Assembly (NCBI GenBank): GCA_021827715.1
Contig: JAKAUO010000034.1
Location: 1-63,405 of the forward strand
Length of the DNA: 63,405 nt
Source of the DNA: a bacterium
Lineage (GTDB): Bacteria > Babelota > Babeliae > Babelales > Babelaceae
Reading direction: 5' to 3'
The position numbers and the translations under genes are program-made. The notes beneath the pieces are model-generated. The model was not told where the DNA came from. It searched no databases and was given only the letters and a program-made list of their open reading frames with translations. Below are positions 1-8,648 of the stretch, piece after piece (the stretch's first letter is position 1; each line of letters opens with the position of its first letter).

Positions 1-1
1 T

Positions 2-187
2 GGTCAATCGTATAGGAGAAAAATTGATTTCAATAATCACCTACAAAAGGTGCATTCAAATGTGCTGGCAGATTCTTTATTTAATCGTGTATTTGATACA
101 ACCTATGAAGATGATGTAGGTCGTTATATAGAAATTCCTGTAGATTCAGAAAGTAATCCTGAAAATGTACTGGATAAAACTTATTAA
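2..187 (+). CDS. C-terminal end of a cut-off gene, unknown product
   Basis: An open frame runs from the window edge to a TAA at 185-187 and encodes about 61 residues ending ENVLDKTY. The segment is hydrophilic and acidic, with no membrane segment or motif I recognise. It ends 11 bases before the next gene, with a GAGG ribosome-binding sequence in the gap, so the two are probably cotranscribed. The start and most of the protein lie outside the window, so no function is proposed. Confidence 0.55.
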   Translation, partial: GQSYRRKIDFNNHLQKVHSNVLADSLFNRVFDTTYEDDVGRYIEIPVDSESNPENVLDKTY

Positions 188-198
188 AGAGGTGAAGT

Positions 199-534
199 AT
201 GGTTTTAAAAAATGGAACAATAAAAAAACGTAGTTTAGTGGGAATGTTTTTTCTGTGTATATTCACCTGCGGGTTATATACACTCTATTGGTGGTATAAA
301 ACCAAAAATGAAATTAATAGTATCGGTGGCACAATACCGCCCTATTGGTTTAGTTTTTTGCCGATACTTCGCCTTTATTTTGATTTTCGCTATGCACAAG
401 ATTTCGTACGTTTTGTCCGTCAGGATAACGATGCAGTTATTGAATGGGGATATTTTTTTCTCATACTCTTTATGCCCTTCTTACGGATTTTTATTATTCA
501 ATATGATTTGAATAAATACGCTAAAATGCAGTGA
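199..534 (+). CDS. DUF4234-type small membrane protein
   Basis: This 111-residue protein has the layout of the DUF4234 family. A short basic N-terminus (KKRSLVGM) is followed by a hydrophobic segment containing the family-like CGLYTLYWWYK stretch, then two more hydrophobic segments near residues 48-60 and 84-100. It is expected in the inner membrane. GAGGTGAAGT precedes the ATG. It follows the truncated upstream gene by 11 bases and ends tail to tail with the DUF4097-like gene, with a gap of one base. The biochemical role of the family is unknown. Confidence 0.6.
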   Translation: MVLKNGTIKKRSLVGMFFLCIFTCGLYTLYWWYKTKNEINSIGGTIPPYWFSFLPILRLYFDFRYAQDFVRFVRQDNDAVIEWGYFFLILFMPFLRIFIIQYDLNKYAKMQ

Positions 535-535
535 T

Positions 536-1285
536 TTATTTTTTGGCGACTATTTTAATGTCGCCATTTTCTGCTTCAAGGGTAATCGGTGCGCCGCCAT
601 CACCTAATGTGCCATGAACTTCTTTTTTAACAAGTTGCCAATAGTCACGATTAAGTAAGGTGGTAAAAGGTTCAAGTGTTACAAAAAGTTCTGAAAAAAC
701 AGATCCTCTGAAGGTGGATGCTGTAAGATGCGCTTGAATTTTCTTGGGTGCAACCAACGTAATAGAGCCTCTTTTATTATGAACAAAAATTGCACTATCA
801 ACCGTGAATTTATCCACGTGTATCTCAATGCGCCCATCACTGCTTGAAATTGATTGGGTAAGCAACCTTTTAGTTTTAATAGGGCCTTGAGTAGAATTGA
901 TAGTAACATTGCAGGTGAAGGGAACTTCTGCAGTAATAGAGACCTCTGCGATATTTTTTTGTGCATCTTTTGCTGAAACGGTGCATGTAAGCTCATGAGG
1001 CAATTTGCTTTTATCAAGCATGACATTGGTGTTTTCTAATTGTTCTTTGGAGCCTTTTTGAACGGTCCGTATCGAAATATATTCTTTATCCCATCCTTTT
1101 ACTTTAACCGGCCCGTATTCTTGTGATATAGTTAATGAAGCAGGTTGCGCAACTCTTTTTATGAGTTCATGGGATTCAACAGACTCATGACGTGCAAATA
1201 AGGTTGCAGGCGAGAAATCTGATAATTGCCATGCATGCATTGAAAAGCACCATACCATTAAACTGATATATATACCTATGTTCAT
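536..1285 (-). CDS. Exported DUF4097-like beta-repeat protein
   Basis: The protein has about 249 residues and an N-terminal signal peptide (MNIGIYISLMVWCFSMHAWQ). The rest is rich in beta-strand repeats of the form xGPVKVKGW, xGPIKTKRL, DGRIEIHVD and NGDIKIVAKK. That pattern is typical of the DUF4097 putative-adhesin family, which folds as a right-handed beta-helix. I chose the ATG at 1285 because AAGGA lies seven bases upstream; a longer reading to 1351 would cover the start of cca. The first eight bases overlap the divergent cca gene. It probably sits in the periplasm or on the surface. The family assignment rests on the repeat pattern only. Confidence 0.55.
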   Translation of the reverse strand: MNIGIYISLMVWCFSMHAWQLSDFSPATLFARHESVESHELIKRVAQPASLTISQEYGPVKVKGWDKEYISIRTVQKGSKEQLENTNVMLDKSKLPHELTCTVSAKDAQKNIAEVSITAEVPFTCNVTINSTQGPIKTKRLLTQSISSSDGRIEIHVDKFTVDSAIFVHNKRGSITLVAPKKIQAHLTASTFRGSVFSELFVTLEPFTTLLNRDYWQLVKKEVHGTLGDGGAPITLEAENGDIKIVAKK

Positions 1286-2666
1286 AGAAAAATCCTTATT
1301 GTTAACTTCGATACCTCCGAAAGTTTTGCCTGAAATTACCGCTCTTGTCAATCTTTTATTGCAGAACCATGGGCGTGTTTACGCGGTAGGCGGCGTAGTA
1401 CGAGATATTTTAATGGGGTGCAGCGGGCATGATCTTGATATCGAAGTGCATGGTCTTACCGCAGAGGCGCTTGAAAAACTATTAGCTCGTTTTGGTACTG
1501 TGCATTACGATGGCAAAAGCTTTGGTGTCTTTCGTGTACATGGTTTGCCTGTTGATTGGTCGCTTCCTCGGCGCGATTCTTCTGGCAGAAAACCTCTGGT
1601 GGAAGTTGATCCTGCTATGGATATCGTGCAAGCACTTAAAAGGCGAGATTTGACCATAAACGCGATGGCGATAGATTTCGCAACGGGTGAATTGATTGAT
1701 CCATTTGGCGGTTATCAAGATTTACAAAATAAGATACTTGCCACACCAGATGCGGCATTTTTCGTACAGGACCCGCTTCGTTTTTATCGTGTTATGCAAT
1801 TTATAGGCCGCTTTGAAATGCGCCCAAATGCAGAGCTTGATTCTTTATGCGCAACCATGGACATAAGCGCGATCTCTGTAGAGCGCATTCATGCAGAATT
1901 TGATAAATTATTTACGCTCAGCAAGCGCCCTTCATTGGGTATCCGTTGGCTGAATGATATTGGGCGCCTTGCGCTATTGTTACCTGAAGTTGCTGCGTTA
2001 ATAGGCGTTCCCCAGCAGCCTGATTGGCATCCGGAAGGTGACGTATTTGAGCACAGCATGCAAGCAATGGATGCTGCCGCGCAACGGCCCTTTGATGATA
2101 GGCGCTTATTGGTATGCGCTGCATTATGCCATGATTTGGGAAAAGTGAGCACTACAAAAGTGATTGATGGTCGTTGGCGAAGTTTTGGCCATGAAGCTGC
2201 AGGCGTTGAACCGGCAAAAAAATTAATGAAACGTTTAACAGGAAATAAAAAACTGCAAGAACTCGTTGCAACACTCGTCAGGCACCATATGGCGCCCGGG
2301 CAGTTGGTTGCACAGAATGCAAGCGCGAAGGCCTATAAAAAATTAGCCTATACATTAGCTCCGGATCTTAATCTTTTTATTCTTTCAGAGCTTGCCTATG
2401 CTGATAAATCGGGAAGAAACCCTAAAAAGTATTATCCGCTTTCAGGGCCACTTCCTGCTCTTGATGAGTTTATAGCGCGTGCCAAAGAATATGGCGTGCT
2501 CTATGGGCCAGAAAAAGCACTGGTAACAGGAGCTGATCTGATGCCGCTAGGATTAGCAGGGCCCGCATTAGGACGAGCGCTCGAAAAAGCTTATAGGTAT
2601 CAGATCGAGCAAAAAGATGCTACACGAGAAACTGTTTTACGTTACCTAGAACGTATGATAAACTAA
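1278..2666 (+). CDS. cca: CCA-adding tRNA nucleotidyltransferase with HD domain
   Basis: The 462-residue protein belongs to the class II nucleotidyltransferase (poly(A) polymerase/CCA enzyme) family, which builds or repairs the CCA end of tRNAs. The G-G-V-V-R-D signature (YAVGGVVRDILMG) is near residue 40, followed by the metal-binding HDLDIEVHG and the KRRDLTINAMAID motif. An HD phosphohydrolase domain follows, with CHDLGK near residue 286 and RHH near 338. Both tRNAs in this window encode their CCA, so repair is the likelier role. The ATG at 1278 lacks a good ribosome-binding site and overlaps the divergent gene by eight bases; a TTG slightly downstream is possible. Tol genes follow after 28 bases. 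Confidence 0.9.
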   Translation: MFIEKSLLLTSIPPKVLPEITALVNLLLQNHGRVYAVGGVVRDILMGCSGHDLDIEVHGLTAEALEKLLARFGTVHYDGKSFGVFRVHGLPVDWSLPRRDSSGRKPLVEVDPAMDIVQALKRRDLTINAMAIDFATGELIDPFGGYQDLQNKILATPDAAFFVQDPLRFYRVMQFIGRFEMRPNAELDSLCATMDISAISVERIHAEFDKLFTLSKRPSLGIRWLNDIGRLALLLPEVAALIGVPQQPDWHPEGDVFEHSMQAMDAAAQRPFDDRRLLVCAALCHDLGKVSTTKVIDGRWRSFGHEAAGVEPAKKLMKRLTGNKKLQELVATLVRHHMAPGQLVAQNASAKAYKKLAYTLAPDLNLFILSELAYADKSGRNPKKYYPLSGPLPALDEFIARAKEYGVLYGPEKALVTGADLMPLGLAGPALGRALEKAYRYQIEQKDATRETVLRYLERMIN

Positions 2667-2694
2667 ACAGGCTTAATAAAAAGGAAACTATCTT

Positions 2695-3447
2695 ATGAGT
2701 ATTTTTTCAGGAAACGCCGTAGCGCATCTTATTCTTCAATCAGATATGGTCAGTAAGGCCGTCTTGCTGATTCTTCTTTCTCTTTCTGTTTTATGTTGGA
2801 CCGTTTTTTTACAACGTTATTTTTTGTTGCGTGTAAAAATTAAGCAATTGGCGCATGCGCGTTCTGCTCTTGCTTCAGTTAACACCTTTGATCAGCTTAA
2901 ACTTACCGTTTCAACGCTTAAAGATACTTATCCGGGACTTTTTTTGGTGCCTGCGCTTGCTTTGGTACATGATCGAATACAAGGAAAAATAGAAAATTCT
3001 TTGCAAGAAAAAGAATTTTTTTCACAACAAATTTTTTCACTTTTTGATGATTTAGTAAAGCAGGAAATGAAATTTCTTTCACTGTTTACTGCTACTGCAG
3101 AAATAGCAACCTTATTAGGGTTATTTGGCACCATTTGGGGGCTTATACATTCTTTTATTCGTATTAGCGAACGTCAATCTGCCGATATTATAACCGTTGC
3201 TCCGGGTATTGCTGAAGCGCTTATCACGACATTGGCGGGGTTATTGGTTGCAATTCCTACGATAGTATTATATCACGCATTGTTAACCAAAATGCGTCAA
3301 GCAGAAGATAGTTTAATGGTGGTTGCAGATCGCTTTGAAATGGCGGCAAAGAAATTATGGGAAAAGGAGTTTACGCATGCGCATGCACAAGTATCGTCAA
3401 CAGAAAAACCAGAGCCTGCCGCGGGTAAACCTTACACCGCTTATTGA
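2695..3447 (+). CDS. tolQ: TolQ/ExbB/MotA-family proton channel protein
   Basis: This 250-residue inner-membrane protein has the TolQ/ExbB layout: an N-terminal membrane helix (residues 21-45), a long cytoplasmic stretch, and two more helices around residues 130-160 and 175-200. The typical LGLFGTIWGLIHSF and GIAEALITTLAGLLVAIPT signatures are present. With the ExbD/TolR partner it forms the proton-driven motor that energises an envelope protein. AAGGAAACT precedes the ATG. It is the first gene of a compact operon with the TolR-, TonB/TolA- and TolB-like genes, and its end overlaps the next gene by 71 bases. The TolB-like gene favours TolQ over ExbB. Confidence 0.85.
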   Translation: MSIFSGNAVAHLILQSDMVSKAVLLILLSLSVLCWTVFLQRYFLLRVKIKQLAHARSALASVNTFDQLKLTVSTLKDTYPGLFLVPALALVHDRIQGKIENSLQEKEFFSQQIFSLFDDLVKQEMKFLSLFTATAEIATLLGLFGTIWGLIHSFIRISERQSADIITVAPGIAEALITTLAGLLVAIPTIVLYHALLTKMRQAEDSLMVVADRFEMAAKKLWEKEFTHAHAQVSSTEKPEPAAGKPYTAY

Positions 3448-3808
3448 TACGGCACTGACTCTTTTAGTTATTTTTATGGTGACCACACCATTGATTCAAA
3501 ATGGTATTAAAGTAGAATTACCTAAGGGCCAGGTAAGCGAAATTGATCTTGCTCAACAACCCAAAGAATGGATTGTCTCTATCGATGCTCAAGGTATCTT
3601 GTATCTTAATGGTCAATCATACTCGTCTGAGGATCTTTTGCAGCAATTACGATACGCTAGTGAAAATAGTGGTGTTGAGTCGGTGGTAGTACGGGCCGAT
3701 GCAGGGGCAAGTTTTGGAACCATTATTGAACTTGTTGACGCAATAAAAAATATTGGGAAAATACACTATGTTGCGTTTGCTACAGAAAAAATTCATTCTC
3801 GATCCTGA
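3377..3808 (+). CDS. tolR: TolR/ExbD-family biopolymer transport protein
   Basis: This protein of about 143 residues has a short basic cytoplasmic N-terminus, the family hallmark PRVNLTPLIDTALTLLVIFMV, in which the Asp of LID is the proton-carrying residue, and a periplasmic domain. I chose the ATG at 3377 because AGGAG lies seven bases upstream; a longer frame from 3323 has no such site. The gene lies inside the last 71 bases of tolQ and overlaps the next gene, which indicates translational coupling. It is expected to form the TolQ-TolR motor in the inner membrane. Confidence 0.85.
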   Translation: MRMHKYRQQKNQSLPRVNLTPLIDTALTLLVIFMVTTPLIQNGIKVELPKGQVSEIDLAQQPKEWIVSIDAQGILYLNGQSYSSEDLLQQLRYASENSGVESVVVRADAGASFGTIIELVDAIKNIGKIHYVAFATEKIHSRS

Positions 3809-4469
3809 ACACATACGCTACCTTTTTTTTGTACTTGTAATGCACATCATCGTGATGCTGATACTGTTTATGGGTTCGTTAACCACGAACCCCTTAATTT
3901 TTTCGATAAAGCACTATCCACAAGCATCATCGGTTATTGTACAATGGCGATCTACTCCGGCACGTTTGCCCAATGCTTTGAAAAGCGCTGTAGTGGAGTC
4001 TGATCCTAAGCCAGATAAAAAAGTTAAAAAGAAAATGGTTCAAAAACCTGTAAAACGGGCTTTTACTATTATGGATTTAGGGCCAAAGAAAAAGAAGAAG
4101 CTACTTCCAGCAAAGATTGTTGAGCAAACTCAGCCAATCTCAAAACCTCAAGAACCCAAACCAGTTGTTCCAACAGAAAAGGAAGCCCCAGTCGAGCCCT
4201 TACTGCTGGGTATACAAGAATATACTCAAGAAAAAGAACTAGCAGAAATTATCGAGGCAGTCCGTCGCTGGTGGCAGCCGCCATTAGGGGTCGGCACTTC
4301 TTTATGCTGCACTATTAAAGTGAAAATATCGGTGAGTGGCGCAGTAGAAAGTATTGCCGTTGAGCATAGTTCAGGAATTCCCTTGTATGACATCTCAGCA
4401 AAAACCGCTTTGGTAAAAAGTAATTTTCCAAAAAAAATATGGGGGAAAGAATGCGTATTTCAATTTTAG
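3768..4469 (+). CDS. TonB/TolA-like energy transducer
   Basis: The protein has about 233 residues: one N-terminal membrane anchor (IRYLFFVLVMHIIVMLILF), a lysine- and proline-rich periplasmic linker (KKKVKKKMVQKPVK, then KPQEPKPVVPTEKEAP), and a C-terminal domain with the TonB/TolA-type CCTIKVKISVSGAVESIAVE strand pattern. It probably couples the TolQR motor to an outer-membrane or periplasmic partner. The ATG at 3768 is preceded by GGGAAAA; a TTG at 3753 is the alternative. The gene overlaps both neighbours. Position between TolR and TolB supports TolA, while the short C-terminal domain resembles TonB; the sequence does not settle this. Confidence 0.7.
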   Translation: MLRLLQKKFILDPEHIRYLFFVLVMHIIVMLILFMGSLTTNPLIFSIKHYPQASSVIVQWRSTPARLPNALKSAVVESDPKPDKKVKKKMVQKPVKRAFTIMDLGPKKKKKLLPAKIVEQTQPISKPQEPKPVVPTEKEAPVEPLLLGIQEYTQEKELAEIIEAVRRWWQPPLGVGTSLCCTIKVKISVSGAVESIAVEHSSGIPLYDISAKTALVKSNFPKKIWGKECVFQF

Positions 4470-5701
4470 TGCTCGTCATGCTTGCATATGTCTTGGAGAT
4501 ACATACAGAAGAATTTAAAATCAACAAGCCTCAATCGGTGCATATTGCATCACTTGCTCTGGTGTATGATCAAGAAGTATTGCATAATGATGCGGTTTTG
4601 TTACAAAAAATGCTTGCAAGCACGGGGGTAATGGAGGCAACACTTTTTGTTGGCTCCATGCCCATTACTAAAAAACAGATTACTGATTATTTACCTAAAG
4701 GTTTTTCGACGGTTCTTTTTATTCAACAGGATCATGACCATATACGGTGGAGATTGTATGATACTACTCAAGCAGAAATGCTTCTAGGAAAACAAACCGG
4801 TAGTTCATCATCTGCGTTAACGATACGTCTTATTGCTGATGCGGTATATACCTATCTTTTTAATCATGAATCTTATTTTTTAACAAAATTAGCTTATATA
4901 AAAAAGACGCCTACGGTACGCAATAAAAAAAGAACCGAATTATGCCTGCTTGATCCCGTGGATGGCCACAGTACCACGATTTTAAAGGATGCTCGAATTC
5001 TTGTGGCGCCAGAATGGGCCGCATTTTCAGAAGATAATGCTTCTAAAATATGGCTGACAGTTTCTGAATTTACCCCAGGGAACGTTCGCCTTTTGGGTTT
5101 AGATATGAAAGGGCGCACCTGGCCGATTATTGATGTGGAAGGCACCTGTGTGGGGGTTGCGCAGTATAATGATTGCACATTTGCCTATAGTAAATCGGGC
5201 ACTATCTGGTTGTATTCCTATGATAAAAAAAGTAAAAAAGGGGTGCATCGCCGTTTAACCAAGGCGCATCAGACCTGCGGGTGCCCCTCTTTTTTAAAAT
5301 CGGGTGATATTATTTATTCGAGCAATGGAAAGATATACCGTTATGCTATGAATGCTCAGGAAAGTTTACCGCTTCCTCTTGTAGGCAATTGTATGGGCCC
5401 TGATGTCCATGCAGCGACTGACCGAATTGTTTTCTCACGTTCAATAAATGGTGTTTTGCAGATTCATGCATGTAATAGCCAGGGCGAAGCGGTTAAACAG
5501 CTTACTTTTGGTCCAGGAAATAAGGTTGACCCCTGTTGGTCAGCATGCGGTAATTATATCGCCTATACCCGTTGCCATGAAGGGCGCGAGCAAATTGCTC
5601 TCTTAAATTGTCTTAATGGAGTAGAAAAAATAGTTACTCCGGCAGAGGAATATTGCGGATATCCAGCATGGTCAGACAAAAGTTCTCGGCTTTATGCATA
5701 A
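4451..5701 (+). CDS. tolB: TolB-like periplasmic beta-propeller protein
   Basis: This protein of about 416 residues starts with a signal peptide (MRISILVLVMLAYVLEIHT). It has a TolB-like N-terminal domain, in which SIALVYD-type strands and an MLxxTGV segment resemble the canonical protein. PD40/WD40-like blades follow, with motifs such as DPCWSACGNYIAYTR and YPAWSDKSSRLYA. GGGGAAAGA precedes the ATG at 4451; an upstream ATG at 4439 is possible. The protein ends inside a blade motif, so the propeller looks slightly shorter than usual. As the last gene of the tol-like operon it should act in the periplasm with Pal, but no Pal/OmpA gene follows here. Confidence 0.75.
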   Translation: MRISILVLVMLAYVLEIHTEEFKINKPQSVHIASLALVYDQEVLHNDAVLLQKMLASTGVMEATLFVGSMPITKKQITDYLPKGFSTVLFIQQDHDHIRWRLYDTTQAEMLLGKQTGSSSSALTIRLIADAVYTYLFNHESYFLTKLAYIKKTPTVRNKKRTELCLLDPVDGHSTTILKDARILVAPEWAAFSEDNASKIWLTVSEFTPGNVRLLGLDMKGRTWPIIDVEGTCVGVAQYNDCTFAYSKSGTIWLYSYDKKSKKGVHRRLTKAHQTCGCPSFLKSGDIIYSSNGKIYRYAMNAQESLPLPLVGNCMGPDVHAATDRIVFSRSINGVLQIHACNSQGEAVKQLTFGPGNKVDPCWSACGNYIAYTRCHEGREQIALLNCLNGVEKIVTPAEEYCGYPAWSDKSSRLYA

Positions 5702-5782
5702 TATATTTTATTATTTAATGGTAATTTTTGGGTAGAAATGATAGAATGAGAGTAAGTGATAGATTTTTTTAGGTATACTTTT

Positions 5783-6961
5783 ATGATTTTTTTTAAAAAA
5801 AATACAATAAATCTGCTTTTTTTAAGCGCTTTTGCTCTCTTTTGCCAAGAAGAGCCATCTACTCCACCGCGTAAGGCCAAATCTGGTTTTTTTCACACGG
5901 GAGATAGTTCCAGTGAATCAGAAGCTTCATCAGCTGCTTCCAGTGCTTTTACTTCACCGGCGGGTAAAATGTCTGGGGGTAGGGCAGTATTAGCAAGCCC
6001 CGTAAGAAGAGGCTTAGAGGCTTTTTTATTAACATCCCCAGAAAAACGCCCGTTTAATGAAGTTGAAAACCAAAGTTCACCGGAAAATTTCCCTAAAAAG
6101 CGCAAAATTGCGCTATCTTTTAATGACGTTCTTTTACAAAGTCTTGAAGTCGATCAACCAAAAGATTTAGTAAAAGAACTGAAGGATGAATTAGAGAGTC
6201 TAGACTCTTTGGAGGAATTAAAAAGACGTTATCAAATATTTCAGCAGGTAGTTTTTAACGCTGATCCGGTCAAAAGTCACGATAGCGGTAATTATGACGA
6301 TATGATAAGAAAACCCCTTTTGGTTCACTTCTTTAAAGTTGCACGTTCAAAAAACTGGGATACCGCCTTTTTAAACTTGCCTATTTTTTCACTTTTACAT
6401 TTTACAGAACCTGATGCAAGTGGTGGGTACCATAAAGAAAATATTCATTTTCCGGTAACAAGAATGTTAGAAAATCCCAAAACGCAGGTATATGGCGGGA
6501 AATTTACTCTGGCCTCTCGAAAAGCCGGAGAAAAATTCTCATGCATGGTTCCTAAAAAAATGGCTCTTGAAGAAGTTGTTGAAGAAGTGCCTCAGGCATT
6601 TCAACATATCTTGGCAAGTAGACAAAATAAGCGCTTGGGTATTTCAAACTCAGGGATTCCTTGGGAAATATATTTACAGCCGGATGGCGCTGAAGCTACC
6701 TCAGCCTTTCCGTTAGTAGCCTATGTTGATGCAACCCAAGGTACTGGGACATTGCAGCTGAATATACAAAAGAGTTCGCTTATTAAAAAAGAATTTACTC
6801 AAAAGCAGCTTATTGAGCTTGGTGTTTGTGCTCATGCAAAACCTGCCAGCGTATTATATACATTCAACGATGCTGAGATACTGGAGATCGCACCAGAAAT
6901 TACGGGTGACCCAGATGCACGTGGTGTGTATATAAAAGTATTAAAATCAGATCTTCAGTGA
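5783..6961 (+). CDS. Exported protein of unknown function with Ser-rich linker
   Basis: The protein has about 392 residues. A signal-peptide-like N-terminus (MIFFKKNTINLLFLSAFALFC) may be a lipoprotein or Sec signal. A low-complexity Ser/Glu/Ala linker follows (residues 35-55), then a basic patch (FPKKRKIALSF), a charged helical region around residues 125-160 and a globular C-terminal part. I do not recognise a family. The ATG at 5783 is preceded by AGG at suitable distance. Its last 15 bases overlap the end of the convergent LigD-type gene. It follows the tol-like operon by 81 bases and may be transcribed separately. The KKRK patch in an exported protein of a host-associated bacterium could mark an effector, which is speculative. 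Confidence 0.6.
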   Translation: MIFFKKNTINLLFLSAFALFCQEEPSTPPRKAKSGFFHTGDSSSESEASSAASSAFTSPAGKMSGGRAVLASPVRRGLEAFLLTSPEKRPFNEVENQSSPENFPKKRKIALSFNDVLLQSLEVDQPKDLVKELKDELESLDSLEELKRRYQIFQQVVFNADPVKSHDSGNYDDMIRKPLLVHFFKVARSKNWDTAFLNLPIFSLLHFTEPDASGGYHKENIHFPVTRMLENPKTQVYGGKFTLASRKAGEKFSCMVPKKMALEEVVEEVPQAFQHILASRQNKRLGISNSGIPWEIYLQPDGAEATSAFPLVAYVDATQGTGTLQLNIQKSSLIKKEFTQKQLIELGVCAHAKPASVLYTFNDAEILEIAPEITGDPDARGVYIKVLKSDLQ

Positions 6962-7834
6962 TCGAGCTTTAAGAAATATTCCTTTCCAAACATCACCTTT
7001 TTTTTCTAAACGGTCAAAGATAGTCTTTATCATGTAACTATTTGATCGTAATGCTGTATCATCAAGCTCGTCCCATTCTAAGGGCGTGGCAACCGGTGCA
7101 TGTTCTTGTGCCCGCACTGCATAGGGAAGTACAGCTGTTGCACTAAAGCCATTGCGCATGATATCAATAAGTAATTTTTTGCCTCGTTTTTCTTTGCGTG
7201 ATTCAAGAGTATATTCTTTGGGGCTTTCTGCAACTACTTGCTCGGCGATATGTTTTGCAAAGCCACGAACTTCATCAAAGGTATGTTGCGGTTTAAGAGG
7301 AACCCGCACATGTAATCCGCGTGAACCGGTGGTCATGACCCACGCGGTAAGCCCATGATCTTCAATTAATGCTTTAATCATACGCGCAGCAGTACTAATC
7401 GGTTTAAAGTTTTTTACTGTTTCTCCTGCGGGGTCAAGGTCAAAGATCAGCGTATCTGGATAGTTTAAATGGTCGATGGTACTGAGCCACACATGCGGGG
7501 TGATGCAACCTTGGTTTGCAATATATACCAATGTTGCAGCATCTTGGCATACAACATAGTGCGTAGTTCCTGCTGATTGGCTTTCTACTTTTTCAAGCTT
7601 TATCCAACTTGGAAAGTAATCTGATGCATTTTTTTGAAAAAATGATTCACCCGTTATCCCTTCAGGATAGCGTACCATAGTGAGCGCTCTATTTTTGCTA
7701 TAGGGTAATAAGTGGGGTGCTATTTGTTGATAATAATCAATTATTTCACCTTTAGTAATGCGCGATTTGGGAAAATATAATTTTTCTTTATGCGTAATGG
7801 GTATTTTGTGCTTATTAATTATTTTTATCGTCAT
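6947..7834 (-). CDS. Stand-alone LigD-type primase-polymerase
   Basis: This protein of about 295 residues matches the polymerase domain of LigD (archaeo-eukaryotic primase superfamily), which adds nucleotides at broken DNA ends. The metal-binding D132 and D134 sit in FDLDPAG, the nucleotide-binding H175 in SRGLHV, and a third acidic residue D224 in LLIDIMRN. It opens with the usual KLYFPKSRITKGEIIDYY segment. The protein carries no ligase or nuclease domain, and no Ku gene lies in the window. The ATG at 7834 is eight bases after AAGAGAA; an ATG at 7840 is also possible. It may act in end joining with separately encoded partners or in repair synthesis. Confidence 0.85.
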   Translation of the reverse strand: MTIKIINKHKIPITHKEKLYFPKSRITKGEIIDYYQQIAPHLLPYSKNRALTMVRYPEGITGESFFQKNASDYFPSWIKLEKVESQSAGTTHYVVCQDAATLVYIANQGCITPHVWLSTIDHLNYPDTLIFDLDPAGETVKNFKPISTAARMIKALIEDHGLTAWVMTTGSRGLHVRVPLKPQHTFDEVRGFAKHIAEQVVAESPKEYTLESRKEKRGKKLLIDIMRNGFSATAVLPYAVRAQEHAPVATPLEWDELDDTALRSNSYMIKTIFDRLEKKGDVWKGIFLKARSLKI

Positions 7835-8009
7835 ACACATTTCTCTTTTCAGCAGCCCTTTATTCCTACGTTATAAAAAATTGTGTTTAAAGGTAAAGAA
7901 AAATAGTTTTAAAGAATTTCTTGATTTTGCTATTTTTCTTAGTTTATTATCAGCTCATAACATAAGAGTACGCGTAGTTGATATATTTGTTTAATTTTAA
8001 GGAGACGTG

Positions 8010-8429
8010 ATGAAAAAGATAGCATTATTTTTAGTAACATTGGCTGCAGGTCAACAGCTTATTGCTAAACCCAGCTCTGCTGCAGAACAATTAATTGCCT
8101 TTAAAAACATGGAAAAAGGCCATAAGGCAGATTGGCTTGGCTTTATGGGGAAAAATGCCGTTACAAAAACAGATTTAATTAAAAAGCAGCATGGTGATTG
8201 GGTTGAGTTTGGCAACCGTCATATACAAGATTTAGATGCTATAAAAGACTGGTCCAATGCTTCTAAACAAGAATTTTTTAGCAAACACTTGCGTGATGCG
8301 ATCTCATTACATAAATCTCATATGGCTGCTTGGAAAGCATGGGCAAGAAACAAAGAAGATGCAGCAAAAAAACTTTGCGAGAAGCATGAAGCTGAACTTG
8401 CGAAATTTGAAGCAAGCTTGGGTAAATAA
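8010..8429 (+). CDS. Small exported helical protein, unknown function
   Basis: The 139-residue protein has a clear Sec signal peptide (MKKIALFLVTLAAGQQLIAK) and a mature part that is almost wholly amphipathic helix, rich in Lys, Glu, Ala and Trp. Repeated HxxW-type spacings occur (HKADWLGF, HGDWVEFG, HMAAWKAW). AAGGAG ends five bases before the ATG at 8010; a GTG at 8007 is the alternative. A strong terminator follows, so it is probably a single-gene unit. No family is recognised. The repeated H/W spacing suggests internally related helical hairpins in a periplasmic or secreted protein. Confidence 0.65.
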   Translation: MKKIALFLVTLAAGQQLIAKPSSAAEQLIAFKNMEKGHKADWLGFMGKNAVTKTDLIKKQHGDWVEFGNRHIQDLDAIKDWSNASKQEFFSKHLRDAISLHKSHMAAWKAWARNKEDAAKKLCEKHEAELAKFEASLGK

Positions 8430-8454
8430 CTTTATTTATCTTTAAGAAAGTCAG

Positions 8455-8489
8455 GCCGGGAAAAGAGATATTTCTTTTCCCGGCTTTTT
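8455..8489 (+). terminator. Rho-independent terminator after the small exported gene
   Basis: The arms GCCGGGAAAAGA (8455-8466) and TCTTTTCCCGGC (8473-8484) form a perfect 12-base-pair stem with a six-base loop, followed by TTTTT. It lies 25 bases after the stop codon at 8429. Confidence 0.9.
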
Positions 8490-8521
8490 ATATAAATTAG
8501 AATGCACTCTTTCAGGTTTAA

Positions 8522-8581
8522 TGCAACAAAAATGCAACAGCTGCGCAACGCCCTATGCAACACCTGCAACATTAAAGCAAC
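8522..8581. promoter_or_regulatory. Array of six GCAAC hexamers at helical spacing
   Basis: TGCAAC or a one-base variant (CGCAAC, AGCAAC) starts at 8522, 8533, 8544, 8556, 8565 and 8576. The intervals are 11, 11, 12, 9 and 11 bases, about one helical turn each. The array lies in the gap between a terminator and the start of the glycine/alanine-rich exported gene at 8649. It is a candidate cooperative protein-binding site; the function is inferred from spacing and position only. Confidence 0.4.
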
Positions 8582-8648
8582 CAGTTACAATAAAAAAATT
8601 ATGACGTATGCTTGTTTTTAGACCAATTACCTTAAGGAGTACTTATTT

